The notes under the pieces were generated by a model. It saw nothing but the letters and a program-made list of their open reading frames with translations. It made no database searches and had not been told where the DNA came from. From IMG/VR virus record IMGVR_UViG_3300036828_000111, positions 1-21,269 of that record: a stretch of 21,269 bases of DNA; one strand, given 5' to 3'. The translations under genes were made by a program, and so were the position numbers. Below, one piece after another: positions 15,160 through 21,269 of this stretch. The DNA is from a virus. How positions within the stretch are numbered: the stretch's first letter is position 1; each line of letters begins with the position of its first letter.

Positions 15160-15542
15160 TTGATCTTCTCACCCAGCAGCGCGACCATACGCGAGTACAA
15201 TTTATCGAACAGTTCAGGCCGCAAAAGCGGATGCCGCATGATCGAATGCATCAATCGCGGCATCGAAGACAGCGCTGGCTTGCGGATCGCAGCCGCATGC
15301 ATTCGGTGCGGATGCGTCTGCTGATAGGTACGCGAACGCGGATAAATCATGGTCTGCACGCTGCTCTGCCCTTGATCTCCCTCCTGCAAAACTTCAGTCT
15401 CAGGATATCTCCGGCGCATGTCCAGAACTTGCCAATCGGTAAAACCCTGCGGCAAATCTTCCTTGCCAAAAGTTTCAAGCCGATCCGCCATCGTCTCAAA
15501 CCGTTGCATAACCGCTTCGGTTTCTATCTCAATGTCTAGCAT
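15150..15542 (-). CDS. Small neck-region protein of unknown family
   Basis: This 130-residue protein starts at ATG 15542 within a 7 bp overlap with the connector gene and ends in a 10 bp overlap with the next gene. The composition is Met/Arg/His/Gln-rich and helical: MQRFETMADRLETF at the N-terminus, then a beta-poor centre (SVQTMIYPRSRTYQQTHPHRMH) and a C-terminal helix (FDKLYSRMVALLGEKIKW). The N- and C-terminal helices flanking a basic loop recall HK97 gp10-like tail completion proteins, but I see no diagnostic motif. I list it as a likely head-tail interface protein because both neighbours are of that type. Confidence 0.5.
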   Translation of the reverse strand: MLDIEIETEAVMQRFETMADRLETFGKEDLPQGFTDWQVLDMRRRYPETEVLQEGDQGQSSVQTMIYPRSRTYQQTHPHRMHAAAIRKPALSSMPRLMHSIMRHPLLRPELFDKLYSRMVALLGEKIKWR

Positions 15543-16192
15543 TGGAATCGCATGTAATGCGCCAAGATGCTCTCGATCGCCTGTAGCGTCGGCGACTTGC
15601 CAAGCGAGCGCAGCAACAGCAAGTTAGGATCAAAAAACGACACCATCGCTTCCTTGTGCCTGATCACCCGAATACCCGCGGTTTGTGCCTGCGTCATCCG
15701 GATGCGTTCCTCGCGCATCAACATCACCACGGCATGCTTCAGCGGCAACGGGGTCGCGGTGGGCAGACTATAACCACCGCTGTAATGCACCACGACCGGA
15801 TGATTCCAGCTTGCCGCCATCGAGCCGCCAGACGAGATATTCGACAGCTTGCCAGAATCCTCCGCGATCTCGTATTGGCCGGGTGCCAGTGTCACGCCAG
15901 CATCCGACACGCTTTTGATATCTGCAGCCTTGACCGGCCAATGTGACAAGTACAATCGGCCATTCAGAGTTTCGCGCCACGTCTCGTTGACTTCTTCATA
16001 ACCAAGCGTTGTCGTTGGATGCCGGTTGAGCCGTTCGGCGATCTCTTCCGAGAACGTCGTGATCATGGATTGCACCAGCACATCCTGCGACGTATCGGTC
16101 GACGAAATGTTAAGCCACAACTTGGCTTCGCTCAGCGTCAACAAATCGGTGCTCGGCGCTGGTGTGAGAACAGAAATCGTATAATCAGCCAT
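15536..16192 (-). CDS. Head-tail connector protein, gp6-like
   Basis: This 218-residue protein starts at ATG 16192, two bases after the stop of the collagen-like gene. The pattern LTLSEAKLWLNIS near 18-30, followed by a helical region (DVLVQSMITTFSEEIAERLNR) and the WPV...I.SV....G..L.PGQYEI strand set near 94-120, matches the phage gp6-like/phiE125 gp8 connector family. The second helical block (LPLKHAVVMLMREERIR) is also typical, since these proteins end in helices. They form the dodecameric ring beneath the portal. The C-terminal 45 residues are longer than in the smallest members. It is the first of the neck genes. Confidence 0.85.
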   Translation of the reverse strand: MADYTISVLTPAPSTDLLTLSEAKLWLNISSTDTSQDVLVQSMITTFSEEIAERLNRHPTTTLGYEEVNETWRETLNGRLYLSHWPVKAADIKSVSDAGVTLAPGQYEIAEDSGKLSNISSGGSMAASWNHPVVVHYSGGYSLPTATPLPLKHAVVMLMREERIRMTQAQTAGIRVIRHKEAMVSFFDPNLLLLRSLGKSPTLQAIESILAHYMRFQC

Positions 16193-16194
16193 GG

Positions 16195-17412
16195 CTAGCC
16201 AACATCATTCTGGAATTGCTCAAACAGACCGCGCAGCTCAAGCGTCGGTCCGCGCGAGCCGTCGCTCAGCAGCGGAACAGCCAGAAAATTTTCACGATCG
16301 ATAGTCCAGCCCTTGAGCGTCAGTTGTTTTCCCGGCTCGCCCGGCAAACCGCGCTCGCCACGCTCACCTTTCTCGCCGGACACGCCGCGCTGGCCTTGTC
16401 TCGCAATCAGTTGCCAACCCTCACCGGGACACGGACCGGGAACATCATGACGTGCGATAAAGCTGCCGCCATTGACGGCAACGACATCAAGCCGCTGATA
16501 CTTCATGTCGGGATCATACGTGCCGCGCACCTGCAACACGTCAGCGTCTCGACCGCCTGACGCGATGCAAATCCAATCCTCAGCTTTATCCGGTCGCTGA
16601 CTGGTGTCCTTGAGCGCCTGATAGGTGCCGCGATCATAGCGGACCACGTCACCGTCATAGTGCACGATATCCGGCTGCCAGTGCTTCACTCGCGGCAACT
16701 TGCCGGGTGCCCCATCGGCCCCGCGCTCGCCCTGCGCTCCAGACGCTCCGGCGGAGCCCACTGGCCCTGTTTCGCCGGGATCGCCTCTCGGCCCCACATC
16801 CCCCTTGATGCCCGGCTCGCCGCGTTCGCCAGAGGCTCCTGCCATGCCTCTGAGACCAGCCGGTCCAGTTGGACCTTCCGGGCCAATAAGACTTAGACCG
16901 TCTCGGCCCTCCTTGCCCGCTTGACCTTGCGGACCGCGCTGGCCTTGCGGCCCCGTTTCACCGCGCTCGCCTTTGAGACTTTCGCCACGCGGACCTTGCG
17001 GCCCGACTTTGCCTTCGATGCCTTCCTTGCCTTCATGTCCAATTTCTCCCTGTGGCCCCGGTGGTCCTTGTAGACCAATCTCGCCGCGTTCGCCAACCGG
17101 CCCGGCTTCACCATCACGGCCGGGCGCGCCATCGCGCACCAGCGCCAATCGCTCGGTCACCATGGTGGTAAAATCCAGCAACTTCTGCTGCAACAGGCTT
17201 TCAAGCTTGCGCTCCAGCTCGATCACCCGCGTGCGAAGCTCGGCGATCGACTGCGCCGCCTGCGCCTCGATCAGCGCACGTTCACGCTGCCACGAGGCGC
17301 GTTCCTGCGCCAGCGTATCGCCCAATACCTCACGCCAAGCGTCAATTAAGACGTCGGTTGATTCGGGCGGCAGCATCAAAGATTCGTCGGACTTCCCGTT
17401 GGACATCGTCAT
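16195..17412 (-). CDS. Collagen-like phage protein with coiled coil and CBM5/12-like segments
   Basis: This 405-residue protein starts at ATG 17412 with an AAGGTG site seven bases upstream, so the 71 bp overlap with the portal 3' end is real. Residues 25-90 form a charged, heptad-like coiled coil (QERASWQRERALIEAQAAQ, then VIELERKLESLLQQKL). Residues about 95-238 are a long Gly-X-Y run of roughly 45 triplets, with breaks at ESLKGER and LSLIG. Two short modules follow: HWQPDIVHYDGDVVRYDRGTY near 244-264 and GTYDPDMKYQRLDVVAVNGGSF near 297-318. Both have the aromatic/GDVV-type pattern of chitin-binding CBM5/12 modules. A second collagen run lies at about 340-361. It probably forms a trimeric head or neck fibre that binds host or environmental surface sugars. 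I know of no fixed name for it. Confidence 0.8.
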   Translation of the reverse strand: MTMSNGKSDESLMLPPESTDVLIDAWREVLGDTLAQERASWQRERALIEAQAAQSIAELRTRVIELERKLESLLQQKLLDFTTMVTERLALVRDGAPGRDGEAGPVGERGEIGLQGPPGPQGEIGHEGKEGIEGKVGPQGPRGESLKGERGETGPQGQRGPQGQAGKEGRDGLSLIGPEGPTGPAGLRGMAGASGERGEPGIKGDVGPRGDPGETGPVGSAGASGAQGERGADGAPGKLPRVKHWQPDIVHYDGDVVRYDRGTYQALKDTSQRPDKAEDWICIASGGRDADVLQVRGTYDPDMKYQRLDVVAVNGGSFIARHDVPGPCPGEGWQLIARQGQRGVSGEKGERGERGLPGEPGKQLTLKGWTIDRENFLAVPLLSDGSRGPTLELRGLFEQFQNDVG

Positions 17413-18796
17413 GGTTCACCTTCGGGGATGGTGACGGCTTCAAATCAATAGCCGCCGCGGGCGGCTGGCCACTTGCCGGCGGCGCTGGCGGCGGATGCGG
17501 TCCGGTCACGCCGCCCGAGCTACCGGGAACAATGCCTGCAGCGGCTTCTAATGGCACAACCTGCTGTTGAACTCGCGGGGAATCGCCATACGGAACGCTG
17601 TCAAGGTCTTCACGATTGCGGGCCTCGTTGGGTGAGAAAATGCCGCCTATGACGCCTTCCTTCAAGGCCGCGATCCGATCCTTCATTGCCGATCGCAATA
17701 GCGAATCAGTCGACAGCTCACAGTATTCGTCAGGCTGGCCCTTCAGTTGAAACAACCGGTCAAAGGCCTGCTCGACGTGGTTGAGCGCGAACCCAAGACC
17801 GGTCGAAATCCAAAACTGCATCAGCGCTTCGGTCGAACCGAAGGTGTGTCCGGCCATGCCAAGCACCGCTAGTGGTATCCGAAACACCAATGCGATATTT
17901 TCTTTGGAAAATTTCAAGAGTTCGGCAAGCTGCGCATCACGCCCGCCAACCGCCCACGGCATCACTTTCAGCCCGTGAGTCAGAACTGGCGTCTTGCCTT
18001 GTCCGATCAATTTCGATCGCTCATCCCAGCGATCCTGCAGCGCCTGCACCTGATCATGATCGAGATCAAGATCGGTGGTAATCACTGCGGACGGCCGCGC
18101 CTGATTCAAATAAAAATTTATTTGTTGCGCGGTGATCGCGTCGGTGATCGACATGTCGGCAACCGCCGACAGCAACGGCGTCTGTCCCCACAACGGAAAC
18201 GGATAGCGCCGATCGGCGTGTAACCGGATATGCAGAACATCGCGCAGCGGCACCAATAGCGGATATTCGTCAAGCAGTTCGTTGGCAATCACCGCATTAC
18301 CGCCCAACCGATAGAACACATCACCGGTCTTTGCCACCAGCGGCTTGCACAACCGCGAATCCATTAAATGCAGCTCGCTGATCTCATATCTGTCATTGCG
18401 CAATGCCAGCGCGTAGCAATTGCCGTCAAGGTACAATTGCCGCACACCATTGAGCATAAAATCACTGGGAGTCTGATAGGCGTTTGGCGTTCGTAAAATG
18501 CGCGACAGCGCCGAATTTTTCACCCGCTCCCGACCGCCCTTCGACGTCGCGCGCCAATGATCACCGGGGCACATCGCCGATGTCTGGCTGTAGGCCGACA
18601 CGCAGGCCTCGACCATCGCCGATTGCGCCCCGATCGGCATTGGGTCCATGCCCATCTGCCACCAATTGGAAGGCGAGCCATCGGGCAGCCATCCACCAGT
18701 GATCGGAAGGTTGTAGGGACCGGGACGAACTTCTCCCTCGACCGCGCGCACGATCGTGCGCAGTCCGCGAGCAAGTAATTGCCGCGCCGATGTCAT
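17342..18796 (-). CDS. HK97-type portal protein
   Basis: This 484-residue protein has a TGA directly before ATG 18796, and only a weak ribosome-binding site lies upstream. The first 60 residues are a variable N-terminal clip region. The family core shows SALSRILRTPNAYQTPSDFML near 95-115, DGNCYALALRN at 124-134, and LIGQGKTPVLTHGLKVMPW at 263-281. Next come FSKENIALVFRIPLAVLGM near 296-314 and GVIGGIFSPNEARNREDLDSV at 381-401; the SPNEAR segment is diagnostic of HK97-like portals. The portal forms the dodecameric channel for DNA entry and exit. The C-terminal 60 residues are Pro/Ala-rich with a basic helix. It lies downstream of the capsid gene rather than upstream as in HK97. Confidence 0.93.
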   Translation of the reverse strand: MTSARQLLARGLRTIVRAVEGEVRPGPYNLPITGGWLPDGSPSNWWQMGMDPMPIGAQSAMVEACVSAYSQTSAMCPGDHWRATSKGGRERVKNSALSRILRTPNAYQTPSDFMLNGVRQLYLDGNCYALALRNDRYEISELHLMDSRLCKPLVAKTGDVFYRLGGNAVIANELLDEYPLLVPLRDVLHIRLHADRRYPFPLWGQTPLLSAVADMSITDAITAQQINFYLNQARPSAVITTDLDLDHDQVQALQDRWDERSKLIGQGKTPVLTHGLKVMPWAVGGRDAQLAELLKFSKENIALVFRIPLAVLGMAGHTFGSTEALMQFWISTGLGFALNHVEQAFDRLFQLKGQPDEYCELSTDSLLRSAMKDRIAALKEGVIGGIFSPNEARNREDLDSVPYGDSPRVQQQVVPLEAAAGIVPGSSGGVTGPHPPPAPPASGQPPAAAIDLKPSPSPKVNHDDVQREVRRIFDAAARINRRLN

Positions 18797-18825
18797 TCAG
18801 GTCTTAAACCTTTATGAAAGAGACT

Positions 18826-18855
18826 AACCGATGCGGAGAAAACTCCGCACCGGTT
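18826..18855 (-). terminator. Hairpin between the small protein and portal genes
   Basis: Perfect 7 bp arms TGCGGAG/CTCCGCA with an AAAA loop on the plus strand (TTTT on the minus strand) are flanked, after one mismatch, by 5 bp AACCG/CGGTT arms. On the minus strand it lies just after the stop of the 82-residue gene and is followed by TTAGTCTCTTTC, a weak T tract. It may be a leaky terminator or an RNA-processing or stability hairpin in the polycistronic message. Confidence 0.45.
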
Positions 18856-18862
18856 AAGCATT

Positions 18863-19111
18863 TCAAGCAGCAGGCGGCTTCGGCGCTGCACGCGCCTGTG
18901 CCTGCCGGGTCTGATAGCCACCGCCCGGCTTGGCTTCCATGTGTTTCGCCACCTGTTCGAGATCAGAACCATCCGCTTCGTGCTCGGCGAAATATTCGCC
19001 AAGCGCGGCTTTATCGTTTTCCGACTGCGTCGGGGTCGGCTTGCCCTTGGTACGCTCGGCAAACTCCTTCATGACACGCTCGCGTAGTTCTTCGCCTTCA
19101 TGTTCCGGCAT
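18863..19111 (-). CDS. Small charged hypothetical protein between capsid and portal genes
   Basis: This 82-residue protein has a strong AGGAGA site seven bases before ATG 19111 and is clearly a gene. It is very hydrophilic: residues 1-25 are a basic/acidic helix (HEGEELRERVMKEFAERTKG), 26-60 contain a DKAALGEYFAEHEADGSDLEQVAKHMEA helix, and the tail is rich in Lys, Pro and Ala. There are no membrane segments, Cys or catalytic motifs. I do not recognise the family, although short charged proteins of this style occur in Rhizobiales prophages. Possible roles are a capsid-associated or small assembly factor. The gene is flanked on both sides by hairpins. Confidence 0.7.
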   Translation of the reverse strand: MPEHEGEELRERVMKEFAERTKGKPTPTQSENDKAALGEYFAEHEADGSDLEQVAKHMEAKPGGGYQTRQAQARAAPKPPAA

Positions 19112-19126
19112 TTGCTTTCTCCTGTT

Positions 19127-19160
19127 AAAAAAGTTTACGCGGGTGAATGACTCACCCGCG
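19127..19160 (-). terminator. Probable rho-independent terminator after the capsid gene
   Basis: The minus strand carries CGCGGGTGA, loop GTCAT, then TCACCCGCG, a perfect 9 bp GC-rich stem (19138-19160). It is followed by TAAAC and six T residues (19127-19132), nine bases after the capsid stop TAA. The T tract is offset by five bases, so strength is uncertain. It would lower transcription of the portal and tail genes relative to the capsid gene. Confidence 0.65.
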
Positions 19161-19169
19161 CAGTAACAA

Positions 19170-21269
19170 TTACCATGTCACGTTCTGGGTCCACGCCAAC
19201 ATGCCAGTGCGCCTGAAGGCCCAATTGACCGGGAACACCATCCTGAGTGCGAGCGAGTCTGTTTGAAACAGCGAACGCTGTGGCGACGCAACCACACCGG
19301 GAGAACCGCTCACTAAATCTAAGGGTGTAGTGTCCTCCATATGCAACGTGGCCTGATCGCTGATTTCAAACCGCACATTGTCACCTTGCATGGCGACAAA
19401 ATCCGCCGCGTCGGTCAGGATCACGGTTTTCGCCGGGACCGTAGCCGAATCGATGATCGGCACATTGTTCAACGTGCCACGACCGATCTCATCCTTGAAC
19501 GGGAAGATACCGGTATTGGGCGCGCTGGCCAGTGATGCCGACAGCGCATCGGATGGATTCATCAGCCATACCGGTGAGCGGATATTGCCGTAAGTCGCGG
19601 CAACCAGCGCACTCGTCAACTGCTTGATGTCGCCAATCACGGCGGCAATGCCGCCGCCTGCCGTTGCCACCAACGCCGATACACCGTTGAGAATGCCAGC
19701 AGGACGGATCAGTGTTGCCGGATTGGTGTCGAGCAGAACCGAATCCAGCGAGATCGCGGTGTCTTGCTGAATGGCTTCCCGCAGCACGCCCTCGATTGCG
19801 GGAATGGAATGATCGTTCATTTCCCTTGACCAAGTCGTGATTACCGCCATCTTCTTCGGCGTGAAGGTCTGGCTGGTGAACGCGCCTTGGCGCACCGGGA
19901 TAGCCATGCCTTCACCGACGAACGATCCGGCGATCGTTGGTGTACGCGAACGGCTTGGAAGCAGAATCTTTCCAGCCTGCCCAAAGCTGAGCGAAAGGCC
20001 CTTGCCGGAAAGTCTTGGGTAGATACTTTGCGCCATCAGCAGGCCCAGCAGATCGGCATAAATCTGATGAACCAGTTCCTGCGCCCAGCCCGCTACCGTG
20101 GTTAACGCGGGCGCAGACGGCGCACGCATCACCCAGTCAAGCACGACCTTGTGCTCTTCATCATCACCATAGATGCGAACCCGCTCAAGATCAGGCATCG
20201 TGCCGCGAATTTTTGACATGCCGACACAGACGCCGGCATGCACAAGATAATCCAACGGCAACCAGTCCTTTTTCGAGTGCTTGATAATCATCGGCGCGGC
20301 GACATTAGCCGTGCTGGTCATCAGCGATGCCGGAACCATCGAACGGCGATGCGTTCCGACTGCTTGCTCTTTTTCCACATCAGCGGCCTGCAACGCTTCG
20401 GTTTCGGTAAGCGCCGCGTGCTGATTGCGAAGCTGCCTGACCTGTGCGTTCAGAAGTGTGGTCTTTTCCAGATCAGCGTCGCTGACGTTGCTATCGTCCT
20501 GCTTGCCGACATGGGCGTCGAGTTCTTCCAGCTTGTTGGCGATCTGCTGCTGCAGATCGAGAATACGTTGTGAAAGAGAAGACATCTTACTGTCCTTCCC
20601 ATTACGAGACGTGTCGCCATGCTTGGCAGTGAAATCCCGCCGCTTGGTGTCAGCCTGTTTGCCGTGCTTGGCGAAGATGACATCGATGGTGGCGGGACTG
20701 ATCCCCAACGATTTGGCAACCGCGAGGGCATTCGGATTCGCCGGTACGCTGACCAGCGAGGTTTCGATCAATTCCTGTTTGACATATTTCGAACAAGGCC
20801 AGCCGCCGGTCGCCGACTTCAGCGGTTCGCTTTCAATCGGAGAAAAACCGACCGAAACTGCCTGTAGAATACCTTGCTCGACCAGACTGAGAATTTCATT
20901 GATCCGCTCTGACGTGCCCTTCTCGGCCAGCTTCAAATGTCCACGCAGTGACCCCTTCTCAACTCGAAGATTGTGCCACTTGCCGATCGGAAAATTGCTA
21001 TTGTGGTTAAACAACGCGATCGGATTTTTTTGAAAATTGTCGAGTACCCATCCTGCACTCGTGATGATATCACCCATACGATCAATCGTCTCGTCGCTTA
21101 ACACGAACTCCATGCCGATCGCATCGCCGCTGTGAGTCTTGCGAATAATCGCCTTGCGAACTGGCGCACGCGCCGCGCGTTCCTGCTGCGCGTCGTCCCA
21201 CATCATTTCACAGGAATCTTCATCCATGCTATCAAGACAGCGCTCAATAAAATCATCATGAGATTCGTC
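19170..21269 (-). CDS. Prohead protease-scaffold-major capsid fusion, HK97 type, 5'-truncated
   Basis: The frame is open from the right edge (codon 21269-21267) to TAA before 19170, giving 699 codons in the window. The first 14 (DESHDDFIERCLDS) match the N-terminus of many phage proteases (ES.DDF..RC), so the true start is outside the window and ATG 21227 is internal. Counting from that ATG, residues 25-170 are the S78 protease: ALFNHN with His75, LQAVSVGF with Ser125, and ETSLVSVPANPNAL. Residues 215-290 form a coiled-coil scaffold (delta) domain (LSQRILDLQQQIANKLEELD). Residues 297-685 are the HK97-fold capsid protein, with SVLLDTNPATLIRPAGIL and VPIIDSATVPAKTVILTDAADF. A strong internal ribosome-binding site before Met215 may also yield scaffold-capsid alone. 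The capsid is the head shell subunit. Confidence 0.92.
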   Translation of the reverse strand, partial: DESHDDFIERCLDSMDEDSCEMMWDDAQQERAARAPVRKAIIRKTHSGDAIGMEFVLSDETIDRMGDIITSAGWVLDNFQKNPIALFNHNSNFPIGKWHNLRVEKGSLRGHLKLAEKGTSERINEILSLVEQGILQAVSVGFSPIESEPLKSATGGWPCSKYVKQELIETSLVSVPANPNALAVAKSLGISPATIDVIFAKHGKQADTKRRDFTAKHGDTSRNGKDSKMSSLSQRILDLQQQIANKLEELDAHVGKQDDSNVSDADLEKTTLLNAQVRQLRNQHAALTETEALQAADVEKEQAVGTHRRSMVPASLMTSTANVAAPMIIKHSKKDWLPLDYLVHAGVCVGMSKIRGTMPDLERVRIYGDDEEHKVVLDWVMRAPSAPALTTVAGWAQELVHQIYADLLGLLMAQSIYPRLSGKGLSLSFGQAGKILLPSRSRTPTIAGSFVGEGMAIPVRQGAFTSQTFTPKKMAVITTWSREMNDHSIPAIEGVLREAIQQDTAISLDSVLLDTNPATLIRPAGILNGVSALVATAGGGIAAVIGDIKQLTSALVAATYGNIRSPVWLMNPSDALSASLASAPNTGIFPFKDEIGRGTLNNVPIIDSATVPAKTVILTDAADFVAMQGDNVRFEISDQATLHMEDTTPLDLVSGSPGVVASPQRSLFQTDSLALRMVFPVNWAFRRTGMLAWTQNVTW
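20586..20599 (-). promoter_or_regulatory. Internal ribosome-binding site inside the protease-capsid gene
   Basis: GGAAGGA followed by seven bases and then ATG (20585-20583) stands at the protease-scaffold junction, in frame with the downstream scaffold and capsid. Starting there would give a 471-residue scaffold-capsid protein without protease, similar in principle to lambda C/Nu3. Confidence 0.65.

Noticed and set aside
18781-18862. Promoter in the gap before the portal gene
   Set aside because: I see no convincing -10/-35 pair on the minus strand; only the hairpin and a short palindrome AGGTCTTAAACCT.

Overview
The window is a single block of phage or prophage structural genes. Every gene lies on the minus strand, so transcription runs from the right edge to position 1. 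Genes are packed tightly, mostly with 1-20 bp gaps or ATGA/GTGA/TAATG overlaps, and no stretch over 70 bp lacks a gene. I see no integrase, terminase, lysis gene, repressor, tRNA, CRISPR array or host gene, so the window cannot say whether this is an integrated prophage or a free phage. The sequence is GC-rich. The fibre and collagen-like families resemble, from memory, those in prophages of Rhizobiales such as Bradyrhizobium. An alphaproteobacterial host is a reasonable guess but is not proven.

Head module (about 14.8-21.3 kb, right end): an HK97-type fusion of prohead protease (S78), scaffold and major capsid protein that runs off the right edge; a probable terminator; a small charged protein; an HK97-type portal protein; a collagen-like protein with wall- or sugar-binding-like segments; and then a gp6-like head-tail connector and two small neck-type proteins.

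Tail module (about 3.2-14.8 kb): a Mu-type contractile tail in nearly canonical order. It holds a terminator-like protein, a DUF2635/gp38-like protein, sheath (L), tube (M), a tail assembly chaperone (gp41-like) with a HIV-like T TTT TTA slippery site that gives a gp42-like -1 extension, tape measure, gpN-like protein split in two by one in-frame TGA, gpP-like hub, gp45-like spike, gp46, gp47 (baseplate J) and gp48 (DUF2313).

Host-recognition module (1-3.2 kb, left end): a beta-helix fibre or spike protein, a DUF4376 fibre-associated protein, a small beta-rich adaptor-like protein, a short collagen-like fibre protein, and the first 278 codons of a tail fibre/appendage protein that runs off the left edge.

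The virion inferred is a myovirus with an HK97-type capsid joined to a Mu-type contractile tail, a combination known from phages such as SfV. The points most worth checking are the frameshift in the chaperone, the stop codon that splits gpN, the internal ribosome-binding site inside the protease-capsid fusion, the hydrolase-like domain and duplicated linker in the tape measure, and the two collagen-like proteins.
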